This document shows, in pieces, positions 35,201 to 47,304 of a stretch of 64,000 nt of DNA. The notes beneath the pieces were generated by a model, which saw only the letters and a program-made list of their open reading frames with translations, searched no databases and was not told the DNA's origin. The translations under genes and the position numbers were made by a program. Position 1 is the stretch's first letter, and each line of letters begins with the position of its first letter. Source of the stretch: Pestalotiopsis fici W106-1. Taxonomy: Eukaryota; Ascomycota; Sordariomycetes; Amphisphaeriales; Sporocadaceae. The stretch spans positions 1,984,001-2,048,000 of the forward strand of contig NW_006917098.1 in assembly GCF_000516985.1 (NCBI RefSeq), read 5' to 3'.

Positions 35201-35432
35201 ACTATACCACTGTCGTTGCGGTGTACAAGGCCATCGTAAAGATAACTACAAACGCCATCAAAGATCTTGCGTCCCGAAGAACTTTATACGCGACACGTTC
35301 ATTTGTAAATGTTCTTTCGAGACTAGTGAACAAACCGAACATCTGCTCCATATCGAAGTATGTCGACACGGCACAAATCCTCGAGGGCGGCCTCCCCGTT
35401 CCAGGGCGGCAAGCGAGCTACTTGACGACTAG
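32255..35432 (+). CDS. Large fungal C2H2-type zinc-finger protein of unknown function
   Basis: Five exons, 32255-32960, 33083-33358, 33425-34716, 34792-35000 and 35057-35432, giving 952 aa. An in-frame TAG at 34789-34791 is removed as the end of intron 3 (donor GTAATA at 34717). The acceptor of exon 2 could also be 3 nt further right. The first 180 residues are disordered and rich in Ser, Pro and Asp. Middle fingers read CPFCAQPLDSS, then YTCIYPDCDQ with HLKSCH, then ICDICWLESS and CPLCYDSTVLL with HIANHLHSFALQALPW, a pattern common in fungal proteins found near NLR genes. The C-terminus has a standard finger, CNSCERTFRTRMDLERHKPTH, and two looser ones (YHCRCGVQGHRKDNYKRHQ and FICKCSFETSEQTEHLLHIE). 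Nuclear DNA binding is possible but unproven. It shares its promoter with the gasdermin-like gene. Confidence 0.82.
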
Positions 35433-38400
35433 ATTATATTGGCTAGGGATGGGAAATCTCGTTGATACAATTCTTCTCTTGAATACATTTTTCCCGGTAT
35501 CGATGATACTGACAGCCATTCAAGTCTGCTATGTAGAGAAAAGATCATTGGATAACACTTGGAAAGGACCATAATCTGTTTCTCTTCGTTTCCGTCCGAG
35601 ACCCAGAGACTCGTCTTCGGCTCGTTCTCTTGATCAAGGATATTGGAAATTGTATCTGAGCTCAATATACAGTTTCATCAAATTTAATCGCGCGAGTTGA
35701 GGTTGAGTACGGTGTCCCGATAATGCAAGCAATACCCACACATGCATAAAAGAGGGAGTATAAATCTAACGTCATGTCATGTCGCCTGAGTTCACGGAAA
35801 GCTGACCGTATAGCTGTTGTTATGGAGGTTGTCCAAGTTCGATGCCAATACCACAGGCATGACTTAGTTGTCTTTCTATGTTCTTGTCCCCCATCCTAAT
35901 CTTTATGAAGCCTACAATCCTTGCATATGGTATATATATGGTCTGTACCACGTCGGCTTCGTCGGAGAGGAGAAGAAAAAGAAGGTTTCGGCAGTTGGAT
36001 ATGTATGGACGGGGGTCTGTGTTCGAATTGTGAGGACCGAGCGCCCGACCTAGCCATTGGGTACATTCAACGAAGGCGCAGCTACAGACTGTGAGTCACT
36101 CTGATACCATTGAACGAGTTCTGTGAAATGACGACCATGATGGGCAAGCGACATGTACTTTAATCGGGGAATCCGGGGATCGGCGAGATTGTATTATTTT
36201 CGACGAGGAGCTCGGTAATGGGCGGCGGTCGACCAAGGCATCGGGTAGAATGTTCGAGAATGTGTCGACTACTGGGAACAAACAAACAAAGGGATGGGAG
36301 GGGGAGGCCTACCATCTCCAACATAACTGGCTCTCCCCCTCCCTTGCTTTTTTCGGACAATTGTGAAGGCATGTCCATCTTTTTATACAACTTTACCCGG
36401 GACCTTTTGTAGGTTTTTACTAAAGAGCGGAGACGGTCCCTTTAGGCAGCCATGGGCTCGGTTGCCTACCAAGAACCGTTGAAAAGATGGGAGGCATGAA
36501 CTACTTTCTCCTCCCGCTTACATAGCAACAGGCCCGTGATATAATTGGGCAGTCGACGCGGGTATATCACATCATTTCTCTGGGGGGGCGCGGTCCATGT
36601 CAAAATATTGCATGCGACTGGCTGCTTTCTTGAGTTTGAAATTTCTTGATTTTTCATTGCAGTTCCAAGCTGTTCAAGTGGATGTTCAGATTTCGTCCCA
36701 AGTATAATGCTTCAAGCATAAAAGAATTTTTATGCAGGCACTGCCCCCTTTGGAACTTGTCCCTTACTCCGGCTAGAATCGACGAATCCCGAATCACACA
36801 CACACACTCTTACGGAATGAAAATGCTGCCTTTGCAGGAAATGTGCCTACATCACATGCTCTCCCGGTGGACATTTCGGAAAGGCCGTCCAAAGAGAAGA
36901 CTTCATTGTGGCATCAGGTGTGCACCTATACACGCAGTGTTGAGGGGTTAATGTGTATCCGTACATGGATGGGCATGTCCGTAAGGTCTTTTCTTCACGT
37001 CAGTCGGGCGACAAAGAATGCAGGTAAGTTCCATTTATAGCATGGTCGACGGTCCAAGATAAGGCTGAAAAAGGCGGGGAGGGGGCCCAACCTCACACAA
37101 TATATATTAAAACCCTCTTCAGCTCCTGGAATCATCTCTTCTTTTTCAAGTTTTTAATGGACTGAATAGGAGGCATGGTGTTGGCAGCATGTGTTTGTTG
37201 CAATACAAGGGCATGTACCACTCGGACCAGCCACAACACCAGACTAGCATCGGCTTAAACGGGGATTGGCTGTACGACATCTCGCCACGACGAGGCGCAG
37301 CTCGCACACGAAGCAAACCTTTTAAACACGCACTCCCTTTCAATTCGCCTTCGGAGGCAAAGTGTGTCGCAATAGATACGAATGCCCATTTCCACTCAAT
37401 CATCTCTGTTGCTTTCATGGAATGACACGAGTCAGCTCGGTTAGGCGACCAACGAGGACCAGCACAGACACGTGGCGGCGGGCTCGGGCTATTAAGGGCG
37501 CATGTCACCGACCAAAACAAAGAACAAACGTTTCAAAGAGCAAATGAAAAATTCCGTGAGAGGAGACTGTTTCTATTCCTCATCTCATCTGAAGTCATCA
37601 TGTCAGCCCATTGACCCTTCTTCTGGATACAATCTTGGGGTCCCCGGAAATCTGTTCAATCCTCATGATAAAATCCTAACCCTCCCTTGCAGAACGCCCA
37701 ACAAGTCGGAAAGGCAAGAATAAACGAGTCAGTTGCTTTGAGCGCCTCCACCCAAAAATCTGCTTCCACCTTTCCCATCATTCCATACTCATAATACCGG
37801 CCCAGACCATTGTCTGATTGTGGCCGAGCCGTTTCCCTCATGCTCTGCTGGATCAATATGCGAGAGCGTGCAGGCCATATACGCCAACCCTTCGCTTTGA
37901 GCTGCAGAGTGTGATGGAAACCGCATTCCGGCATTCCAAGAGAACCAAAGCATCCATAGATGATCATTGTGGTTATCATGAGAAGAACGAAACAGCATCG
38001 CTAGGTACAGACCTCCTAGAGTGTGTCACACCTCGAGCTTGCATCCATGTTCCGGATATGCAGTCTGCATCAATCCGCCCCAACACCCACCATTGGTACC
38101 TGCCCGTGGCCGAGAAAACACATCGCTTGAGAATCCTAGGCCTGCCTACTCTCTTTGGGTATCATCATGCGTCGTCGCTAAAAACTCATGTAACAAAAAA
38201 GAGACAGGAGAAAAATCAGTGCGTCAAATCAAAACATATCCCCAACGAAAAAGAAGAAAAGAAAAAAAAAGAAAAGGGGGAAGAAATGGAAAAGGAAAAG
38301 AGGAAAAAATGACAGAGAAACCGATATAGCAGAAAACATTCCCGAAAAGACAACAAGAAAACATCATCTCTAACCACATCGGCATCAAGAAACAACCATG

Positions 38401-38554
38401 ACCCGAAGCTCCGAGAATGCACTACTCATGCACGCATGCGTTTGCCCTCCCTGACGAGGGCCAACACATACCGCTCTGTCTGGATGATCAGTTGTAGATC
38501 AAGCACCTAGCCTTGTCAAAAACCCGAGGATGTCCTTTATCTGGTACCATCGTT
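35433..38554. other. 3.1-kb gene-poor region at the right edge of the accessory block
   Basis: It lies between the 3' ends of two convergent C2H2-type genes. The frames in it are short, lack ATGs or change composition abruptly; none has a domain I recognise. Simple sequence includes an A/G-rich tract at about 38240-38310 and a CA run near 36800. No RNA gene or transposon end was seen. Confidence 0.4.
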
Positions 38555-39466
38555 TCAATGCTTGGGATGGTGTCTGCGCGATCCGTCTTCTCGACGTCCT
38601 TTGCGCTCCCGGTCTCTACGTGGCCTCCCTTCTCTGGAACTTGCGATTACCACGTCTTGGCGCTGTTCGTATTGCTGTTCGTACTGCTGTTGGCGCCCAG
38701 GGGGCATCCAATCGTGATCATAAATGTCCGATACACGAGCTCCAGGACCTTCTCTCCACGATCGAGCCTCATCAAAGACTGTCTGGTTGACTAAACCAAG
38801 TCTCTTGAGGTGTGCGAGAAAGGCGTAGTCGGGCCTTATTTGGGCAATGCCGTATCCGTCATAAAGGATGTGGTTGCGAATATGACGGAGACGCTCGCAA
38901 AAGTTGGTCGTTACGTCCAGGTGATTTTCAACGACATCAAAGACGTGGTCATCACAGTACCAGCAAGCACATCTGCTCGGTAGCCGGTACCCGAGATGAT
39001 CAATCATGATGTGGTTGATCCACTGGTCAGTATCGTCAAGTTGATACCTATTGTCACATCCATCGTACCCAATGAACTCGCAGGGCAGAATATTATCTCC
39101 CTCGCCCAATGGATCGGGACCCAACGAAGGAGCGGTCGACACGCTGTAATCGGATGTGGGGGATAGAGAGGCAGAGTATAGAGAGGAGTCGTCGTATGCA
39201 CTGCTCTGGCCGGTCGATGACGAGGTGGCAGTGGATGCCCGGCGAGGGTGTGCTTGTGCTGCTTTGTACTGTCCGGTCATCGTCACGACGGGGGCACGAG
39301 AGCGGGTGTGCTGGGTCGGCGGGGGTGGACTGAAGGACGATCCGTTCGGTACCAGATGACGATCCCGAGAAGAAGCTCGGTGCTGATGATGGGCTTTGAG
39401 GAACTGGTTTATACCGACGTCGTCGATTGTTGCCGAGTTTGATGATGATTGCTGCAGACGATACAT
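38555..39466 (-). CDS. Small C2H2-like conserved fungal protein
   Basis: A single exon from the ATG at 39466 (MYRLQQSSSN) gives 303 aa. The frame is open further upstream to 39934, but that part has no ATG and looks like 5' untranslated sequence. The first 130 residues are rich in Ser, Pro, His and Thr and probably disordered. The conserved part reads ILPCEFIGYDGCDNRY, DQWINHIMIDHLG and CACWYCDDHVFD, with cysteines and histidines spaced as in an atypical C2H2 finger, then NFCERLRHIRNHIL. The C-terminus has QQQYEQQYEQ and a basic Arg/Glu tail. This resembles many uncharacterised Pezizomycotina proteins. No function is known. Confidence 0.75.
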   Translation of the reverse strand: MYRLQQSSSNSATIDDVGINQFLKAHHQHRASSRDRHLVPNGSSFSPPPPTQHTRSRAPVVTMTGQYKAAQAHPRRASTATSSSTGQSSAYDDSSLYSASLSPTSDYSVSTAPSLGPDPLGEGDNILPCEFIGYDGCDNRYQLDDTDQWINHIMIDHLGYRLPSRCACWYCDDHVFDVVENHLDVTTNFCERLRHIRNHILYDGYGIAQIRPDYAFLAHLKRLGLVNQTVFDEARSWREGPGARVSDIYDHDWMPPGRQQQYEQQYEQRQDVVIASSREGRPRRDRERKGRREDGSRRHHPKH

Positions 39467-41995
39467 CGTTGAGGGGCGGGCACCTGCTGAGGGCCACGGC
39501 CTCTCGTCACAGTAGGATGGGGGTTTGCCCGGATCGGAAATCAGACTGATCAGCGCCCAATACGATGGGTAATAGGCGGCCGACAATCTGACCAACAACG
39601 GAAGATGATCAAGCAAAGGAAGCCAATGTTGGGAAATACGCAGACAACAGAGCAACAGATGAGGCCTGGGGATGATGTTCTGGGTCGTCTTTCCAAAAGC
39701 TGTCGACTTTGGGCAAGCAGCTTGTGACTTAGGGGACGCTGGTGGGGTAAGAAGGGAGGTAGGTACAGGCGAGCGGCAGGGGTTCTCAAGTTGGGGTTCA
39801 GAATTAATCGAGGCACAGCTAACGGATTGATGGAGAAGACGACCGAGTACTACCAAAGGAAAATCCGAATGCACAATGAGACTTGATAAAGGATTCAAGC
39901 TATTATATCGCAGACGGGGCACACGGCAAATCAATCAATCGACCCGGTAAATTGATCCGTCTACAACTCGGACGACGGCGGGAAGCCTGGAGGAATATAT
40001 ACACTAATTTCGACCCGCAGGAAATAGTCCAGCGGTTCGTTTAGTATCGCTTGGTTTCGGATACGCGTGGGTTTCGCAGCGTTGCGTGAATGGAGAGCGC
40101 GTAATGTATGCATGGGGATAACATGCCATACGCTGCAGTTGCACACGTATTCCATGGGGAATGATGCTGCTGCTACCTTACTTACCTTACCTTGGCCCTC
40201 TATACCGCCCATCATATCTAATCTATCCGAGCTGCATCCTTACCGGTAAGTAAGGTAGGTAAGCGGCAGGAGAACACTTTTTGCATTCACCCTATGTACA
40301 CACTAATAGCGGACCGCTACAACATTGCAGCCAACCCAACGAACCTCGGTCTGAACTACTTTGTGTAGCTCCCGTCAGTAGTGCGAGCTTACTTTTTTGC
40401 TTGATGGTTCACAAGAAGATGCTGTTGTTGTTGTTGTCGTCGTCGTCGTCATCATCATCAACAAGTCCCATCATTTGTATAAACGACTGCGATGATCAAG
40501 GAGAAATGACGCCGATGATCGACAGACGGTCACAGGGATACCTGAAACTTGACGGTTTCCTCGGCGCTGCCCGGCCGGAAACCCGTCAGCAAAAAAAGAC
40601 CCCCCGGTTCAGCGCGAAAGCGACTGGGCTTGATCAGCGCAGTATACCATTTTCTGCTAACAAGCTCAATTTGTGACATGGTTCAGCCCTACAGGTGACG
40701 CTACAGTTTGTGGAGCAGATTGCAACGTCTCACGTTTGTCCAAACACGGCCAACGTTGCACGATAATATGCTTAATTCCCTTAGCATACACTCGAGCCTT
40801 GACTTGCCAGAAGACTGGCTTTCTTTCAGACGGTCAGCGAAATTCGATCTTGTGTGGAAAGCTCAGAGAATCAGCAACCCCGCTAGCTTCCGGCTACGGC
40901 CGATGACTATTCCCTGGATGCAAGGTGCAGTATAGGCAATCGACGGTGCACATGGATACAATCGACAACTTGGGCTGCAGCGATCAATGCACTTACTCAA
41001 CCTTGTATAATGCATACAGCGTTACACCATTTTTGGCCACCCAATCAATCACGATGTTACGAATGTTTCGAGCTGAACGGATCTTCAACCCCAGTATTCC
41101 AGATGCTTGGCTTGACTCATTTCGGGTCGTCATCGGCACTCGCGTTGTGGAATGTACATCAAGTTAACTCGCCATTCACATCCTCCTCCTGCTGCTCTTC
41201 TCTAGGCGGTAATACTCGATTGAGATAAGTGTTTTTCGTATCCTCGTTGTTCTGAATATGGGTGCATCCAAGTCTACGGTGCTGCTCGGTAAGCAGAGCT
41301 ATTCGGGGCAAACGTCCGTATCCGCACTTGGAACAGCACAATACTATATCTGCTTCTATCAAGTGCATAAGTAGCATACAGAATTCAGAGAATACAATGA
41401 CCAAATAACCAAGACATTCCCGCAGTTCCCGACACCGCGAGCCGTGTTTGTCTTGCACATATCTTCTTCAGTAATTAGTCGGAGTTGCCTAAAATCTGAC
41501 AGGCCTAAGAAGGGACCAACATGCTGCTGCAGGCAAGGTACTGCCCAAATGGGTTGGGCTGTATGCGCTGGCCATCCGACATCCACTCTGTATAATTGGG
41601 CATTTGATGCGAGAAGAGGGGTTCAGTCGGAAGAATTCGATCCGCAGAGCCTCAATTCACATGGCAAGCGCCGACATCTTCACTGCTTTCCTGCTTTGCT
41701 TTTTCCAAACCCCGAGGATTCCGTGATGGCTGTTCCGGTTGGGCACTCTCTTCTAGGATTTCTCGCCACGTTGCGGAGCACGTCAACACGCACATGCTTG
41801 GGGAGAGCCAAGGGAGCGTTTCAGTGCCAGCTGTCAAATCAGCAGGTAGCTGTGGTGCGCAATGAAGCCCACCGCGGTACGACACACAAGATGGCGAGTG
41901 CTCACCTCGCCTGCTTGGGGAATGCTTGTTCAGCGGCATAAAATGTTAAGTCCACCGCTCTTCCGTCACATCTGGAAGCTGATTGGGTATACATG
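39467..41995. other. 2.5-kb intergenic region with simple repeats
   Basis: Promoter side of the small C2H2-like gene and 3' side of the coiled-coil gene. It contains a trinucleotide block (ttg, then tcg, then tca units) at about 40422-40461 and a run of short direct and inverted ttacc/ggtaa words near 40177-40264. Frames here have no recognisable domain. Confidence 0.4.
40422..40461. repeat. Compound trinucleotide microsatellite
   Basis: Five ttg-type units are followed by five tcg and four tca units without interruption. It is non-coding in my reading. Confidence 0.85.
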
Positions 41996-43573
41996 TTATT
42001 CGGGTCTACAAAGCACTCTGGCTTTGGACACTACATTGCGGAAATGGGCGTGAGAACCATGCTCGTCTCCGGACTTTGTGACGCTGGGGAACGTGACGCA
42101 GCATATCTCCCGGTCAATGAGGCTCTCTTCATCCTCGCCTCCAATATCTTCCATTTCGGAAGGGTCAAACAATGTCTTTTGATGTGGTAGAATTTGCGGC
42201 ATTGTCACTTTGAACGCAGCTTTCTGTACTGCCAGCCTTCTTGATAATTCAACAGAAGTTTGAACGAGACTGCGTAACGCTTGGTCGCGTGCTTCTGTTG
42301 TTTCGACATCCGTGATCGGTACCAAGATCCGGTTTACCCTCGATATGACATCCTCAACAACAACAGTTGTCTCTGCTTGTAACTTTTGGGCAGCTTCCTT
42401 CCGAACCATGGTCAGAGTTACGGCACGCCATTGATTGGACGACTCCTCGCCACCTATTTATACATTGTAAGCTGCAGACCGAGGTTGATCTTTCAATCTG
42501 GTTTACTCACTCAGAGATGCAAGACATTCCTCTGTTTGCTTTAAATTTCTCGCCTGATCTTTTGACAATCCGACAAAATAAGCACCAAATATCATCTCAA
42601 CTAATATCGTAGAGATGATGGATTGCAGTAGCGGAAGTTTGGCAGTTTTAGATAAGTCTGCGTACATGGGAACGAGTTGAGCAAGTTCATCTTGGACAGA
42701 CTCGCTCGCTTTTGATGCGACTGAGTAGGAGTCAGTACTCTTAGCAGTTGACTTGACCATCACTGCCCCGGAATCGGCTGGACGCTATTGATTCTGATCA
42801 AGAAAAATGCACTTACCAATCTTTGCCCGTCTGAAATGTTGAATTGCCCACTCCTGCAGACCGTTTCCTAACCTTGCCATGTCTCCAGCAAAGAGGTCAT
42901 CGCTTTCCTGCTCCTCGGTGCGCGTGCTTGTGCTCAGCCACTTCTTGAGGCCCATCAGATCGGTCCTCAATCTCCGGATCTCGTCGTCGCGGGCATTGAT
43001 CTCGCGCTTGAGTATCTCCCAGCCCTCCTTGAGCTCCTCGCGCTCGCCCTCGCGGACGTCAATCTCGGCGCGCAGCAAACGGAGCTCCGTATCGGTGCGC
43101 AGAAACTGCTGGTTCAGCGCCGAATGCTTGGCCTGCCAAAAGGCGGCCGTCTCGCTCTCGTTTTGGGACAGGCGCTCGACCTGGCGGGCAAATTCGGCCT
43201 CGATCTCGACCAGGCCGCGCTTGAGCTCGGCAATCTTCTCGTCCTTTTCCCGCAGCAGCGCAGCCGTTGAGCCGGAGCCCGAGCCCGAGCTCGACGAGTA
43301 GTCCTTGTCTTTGATGCTGCCCTCGCGCTGCTCTTTTATGCTCCCTTCGCGTTGCTCCCGGATGCTGCTCGCGTCGTCATTGTCCGCAGCCGACGAAGTG
43401 GAGGCAGACGAGCTGCCGAGCTGGGCCCGCGGAGGTGGCGCGATGATGCTGCTGCTTCGCGACGAGGCGGCAGAGCGGATCGTGTTGTGAGAGCTGTTGG
43501 CGGCGGCTGCGGCAGCACCCCGCCGCTTGTCGGAGCTGGTCATTTTCGAGGAGGAGGAAGGAGGAGAGGGCAT
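41996..43573 (-). CDS. Coiled-coil fungal protein of unknown function
   Basis: Three exons on the minus strand, 43573-42817, 42777-42511 and 42453-41996, giving 493 aa. The first 100 residues are low complexity (polyalanine, polyserine, and a near-duplicate IREQREGS/IKEQREGSIK). Residues of about 105-235 form a long coiled coil (LLREKDEKIAELKRGLVEIE, then LRAEIDVREGEREELKEGW). The remainder is alpha-helical and more conserved looking: LARLGNGLQEWAIQHFRRAK type sequence, then MYADLSKTAKLPLLQSIIS and VVEDVISRVNRILVPI. The last stretch, HAHFRNVVSKARVL, ends just before a TAA. The second acceptor (tccag at 42779-42778) is chosen because it alone keeps the frame. I do not recognise the family by name. 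A structural or scaffold role is plausible. Confidence 0.72.
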
Positions 43574-44303
43574 AAAAGGGAACTTTTTATCAAGTCAATT
43601 GGGGCTTCTACATGATCCAAAAAGGAATCCTTTTTGTTCTACTGCACAATGTCCGTTTTTGTGAGCATACGGCCACGGTGACAAGACGATTCGCATCTGC
43701 CTGAACAGGCTGATGTGTTTACGTTGCGATACAATCAAGACGAAAGTGAGAGTTGAACTATGTTGCCCGCCTAGCTAGATGGCAGCTAAGCACCAAGTGA
43801 TTGGATACAAGCGAGAGTCCTAGGCTGCCAATTGAACCCCTCAGTACAAAATACATTACGGAAGGGTCCTTGAGATAGGTCAAGTAAGCAGCTGCCTCCC
43901 TGCTCCGTCCCGTCTTTTAGGGTAACCGCACAATACCTTAACGAACCCCCAAGTGCAGCCCCTGTCAATTTGCATGTTAGTGGCCTTTTAGCGACTTCTC
44001 TGAATGCCTTGACTCTGGACGCATTTCGCTAGGGCTGAAACTCCAGGGGTTGCTTAATTAGGCCTCTCAAGTCCAATTTGATATTACAGCTCTTATTCGT
44101 TTTTAAAAGGCTCAGGCTTCAAGAGAGTCTACTGGGCTCGCGCCCTTTGACACACTCTAATAACCAAGGATTCTCTGATATCTAACCTATAGGATACATA
44201 TATAGTCGGGCTATATATCCCTTGATATATACGTATACATATATAAAACCACTTGCACTCTGTACATTGTTCAATGCCATGCCGTCACTTCATCGATGGA
44301 TGT
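43574..44303. other. Intergenic, no gene seen
   Basis: 730 nt upstream of the coiled-coil gene and downstream of the phosphoesterase-like gene. AT-rich with several TATA-like words near 44193-44245. Nothing else was identified. Confidence 0.35.
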
Positions 44304-45080
44304 TCACGTTGTTCCATCAACATCTATTTCAGCCTCAACCTCATAGGCCTGGTCCTGTCCGTCTTCTGTCTCCTTGGCCCCCATGCGGCAAATTGCAATC
44401 TTTTCAATGGGCACATTCTCCATCCAAACGTTGTCCTCATACCGATCTAAAATGCCCCGAGCATCGATTGTGATCTTTTCTCGCTTCTTGCCACCGCCCT
44501 GATGGCGGCGGCCTTTGATGTAAATGGTGTTTACTATCGTTGCGTGTAGCAAGAGCGGCCTCTTGTCGCTCATCATGAACCCAGCCTCTTCGAATGCCGC
44601 CTTGAGCTTTTCACAGAACCTCTGTAGGGCGCCGTCTGCGTCCACCGGTGACGAGTAGAGCGTCGAGGCCTTGGAGGCCGACTGCATCGAATGCAACCCC
44701 TTCAGTGTCACCGAGAGCAGAGGCTGGGCAGGAGAATCTTTTTGACCTCCGACTACCTTTCCCTGGCCCTTGATAGCAGCAGCAGCAGCAGCAGCATTAC
44801 TCATTGTAGCGGCTCGAGCCTCGGAGAGCATCTTTGCGGGAGTCAGTGTCTGGAGCAGCTCAACGGCCTTGTCGACACCCTCATTCCGGGGAAAGCTCAT
44901 AACGCCCAGCGTCAAATGAAGGGTGCCGACGGGTCTGATGGCCCCAGCGGGCACAGCAAAGCTGTCCGGACTCGTGACATCGGCGCTAAACGATGCCAGA
45001 CTGGCCGCCAGTTGGTGCCGCGAGGTCGCGGTAACGAGCGGGATGCACAGGAAATGGGTCGGAAATGGTTTTGGCGGCAT
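44304..45080 (-). CDS. ASCC1/AKAP7-like 2H phosphoesterase-domain protein
   Basis: A single exon. The ATG at 45080 (MPPKPFPTHFLCIPLV, in ATCACC context) gives 258 aa. An alternative ATG at 45104 would add MKKKKKIT, encoded by a 16-A run, and is less likely. The family hallmark is a pair of H-x-[ST] motifs: LHLTLGVMSFP near residue 65 and LHATIVNTIY near residue 175, in the 2H fold shared with the AKAP7 nuclear-localisation domain and the C-terminal half of ASCC1. KGLHSMQ and RGILDRYED further support it. The N-terminal KH domain of ASCC1 is absent. Members act on or bind RNA ends; the substrate here is unknown. A polyalanine run sits in the middle insertion. Confidence 0.85.
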   Translation of the reverse strand: MPPKPFPTHFLCIPLVTATSRHQLAASLASFSADVTSPDSFAVPAGAIRPVGTLHLTLGVMSFPRNEGVDKAVELLQTLTPAKMLSEARAATMSNAAAAAAAIKGQGKVVGGQKDSPAQPLLSVTLKGLHSMQSASKASTLYSSPVDADGALQRFCEKLKAAFEEAGFMMSDKRPLLLHATIVNTIYIKGRRHQGGGKKREKITIDARGILDRYEDNVWMENVPIEKIAICRMGAKETEDGQDQAYEVEAEIDVDGTT

Positions 45081-46601
45081 GGTGATTTTTTTTTTTTTTT
45101 TCATTTGAGGTTATTGGCAAGAATTAGGGCCGCAGAAAGGGCGGTTCTCCCTTGAGAAACAACCTGGTAATACTTTTATGGCAAAGTGACTATCGCTACG
45201 GTCAGTCAAGCTCGATATTCCTTTCTGAGATCAGATCATCAACCTGGGCCCACGGGGAAAGGCCGGTGAGTTTTCATCTATTTACCTGACCTCCAGGGTC
45301 TTGGAGTATATTCTCCCTCTTTTGCTATTGTGATCAAGTCCCTTTTTAGTGTGCGGTACGATCTGTCATGAGATCAAGCGTCGTGCTTTCAGTCAATTGA
45401 ATCCTGCCCTTCTGGGACTGTTGTCTCCAGGATTTACATCTGCATCCCCTTACACAATGGTGAATTTGGCATGTCCCCTAAAGGTCGGTGCGATGCGAGA
45501 TGCTCAGCCACAAACCCGTTTCTCATAAATGTAGCCTAAGAAAAAGAGAAGGAAAAAAAGATACCCAACCCCCCGCACTGAGCGGGCTGTATGTGGCTTG
45601 GGTTGAACGGTGACTGGGTTCTGTAAATCCGAATAGGTAATTTTTATCGTATCATGTATTTACGTAGTGCTTGGCAAAGGCGCAGCCCAAGTTAGGGAAA
45701 GAAATGCAACCCCTCACTTCATTTTTAGGCTCTTCAAGCATGGGATCCATAATCAGGGATCCGCAGTACCCAAACGGTATTGACAAAAAGTGCATATGTG
45801 CATCTCACGCATCTTTTGAATTTGTCGATACATCATGGCCATTTTTAAACATGCGCAATGCAAGTCCAATGCAAGCATGCGTTTTCAGGTCTTCTCTCTA
45901 TCTCGGCTCCTGTTGCTGAAGGATACAGGAAATTCTGCGCTTATTCTATGCTCCAACGGCTTATTACGTCATTGTCGCATCTGCAGATATGACGTAGAAG
46001 GGATCGAAGTATCTGCCGGCAAGCGATGTCGTCACGCACAAATCTAGTCGTCCATGTATGTATGTATGTGCCTTCAATCAGACGATCGATGCGACAAGGT
46101 GAAGAATTCGTGTAATGTCAAGATACATGCATGTGGAGATCCAAGTAGGTAGACCATAAGCGTAGAGTTGCGAGACAGAATAAAAGTCATAAAACAGCCT
46201 TGGCTGTGAACTTGCATTTAATGCCTTCTCCATAGCATGGCTGCTGCTGTCTGATACTACAAAACCGGACCAGAAGACCCTCCTCTTGCAATATTCCTGT
46301 CTGAATCCTCATGATACAAAACCCTCCCCTCGAATGCTCGAAAGACCGTCGAAAGGCTGTAGCAAACAAGCTATTATCCAGACCATCACGTCCGATCCAA
46401 TACACGTGAGCTGGAGGTCATGGTGGTGAAGTCCAGCACCAAGTCTGTCTCTGGCAAATGTCACTTGACCAGCAGACCGGCCCTCTCTATTGACCTCGGG
46501 AATGCCATCTGCGAGGGCTTGTCCCGTAGACTAAAGCCCCAACTTCGTCGCCATGCGCAGCTAGTGGCTGGCATCCAATTTTTTCTCTTGGCCTATGCGC
46601 A
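45081..46601. other. Intergenic, no gene seen
   Basis: 1.5 kb between the phosphoesterase-like gene start and the 3' end of the YPD1 gene. It contains a 16-T run at 45086-45101 and a short tatg repeat near 46055. Frames here are short and without domains. Confidence 0.4.
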
Positions 46602-47304
46602 TCACGACGAAGTTGTTGAGGGAGGTGAATTCTTGAAGAAGTTGTTCAAGACTGTCTCAGCTTCTTCATACTCCTCCTTCACCACCTTTAAGGTCTTTGT
46701 GATCTTCTCCAGGCAGACCTTTTCATCATCCAAGGGCGATCCATCCTCTTTCTCCTTCTTTCCATAACGTTGGATCTTCTCACAACTGTCCTTGATCTTG
46801 GTAAGGCCCAAAGTTGCTGAAGATCCCTTGAGAAAGTGTCCTAGTTTGGAAAGTTCTTCCAAGTTCTCTTCCTCCCTAGTACAAAAGACAAAAAGGGTCA
46901 GCGCAATCCCAGAAAAGAGAGGTGGATGATGAACGACTGCACACGAGTCGCAGCGCTCGGGACAGCTGGCGCATAGGGATCGGTGTTGCCAAGGTCGGGC
47001 GACTCACAAGGCCGTGTCCATCTTCTCAAAGGTCTCCTGAGCTTGCTCGAAGAAGCCTTCAACGATGGAAGTGCTGAACTCGCGGGTGGGATCATCCTCG
47101 TCCATTTCCAAAATCTGTGCAAAGGTCACCGCATCGATGGCGTCTCCGAGATCAGGGAGACTGGCATCTCCTCCGTCGTACTGTCAGGGCAAAGAATTGC
47201 GGTTAGCGGCAGTGCCAATAGCCGGCCTACAAGAAGCATAATGTTTCTTGGCCAGCTTGTTTTTTTGTTTTGTTTTCTTCTCGACTTACGCTGTCACTGC
47301 CCAT
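46602..47304 (-). CDS. ypd1: Histidine-containing phosphotransfer protein of the HOG phosphorelay
   Basis: Three exons on the minus strand, 47304-47290, 47180-47008 and 46875-46602, giving 153 aa. The five-codon first exon (MGSDS) is joined in phase to YDGGDASLPDLGDAIDAVTF. The HPt four-helix bundle is clear: FAQILEMDEDD, then STSIVEGFFEQAQETFEKMD, then the phospho-accepting histidine His76 in LGHFLKGSSATLGLTKIKD, and SCEKIQRYGKK. The protein carries phosphate from hybrid sensor kinases to the SSK1 and SKN7 response regulators, controlling osmotic and oxidative stress responses in cytoplasm and nucleus. Size and motif order fit fungal Ypd1 well; it is usually a single-copy, often essential gene. 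A 4.3-kb gap lies upstream. Confidence 0.95.

Noticed and set aside
39467..39934. N-terminal extension of the small C2H2-like protein
   Set aside because: The frame is open but has no ATG, and its sequence is Pro/Leu/Ser-rich leader-like, unlike the protein that follows.
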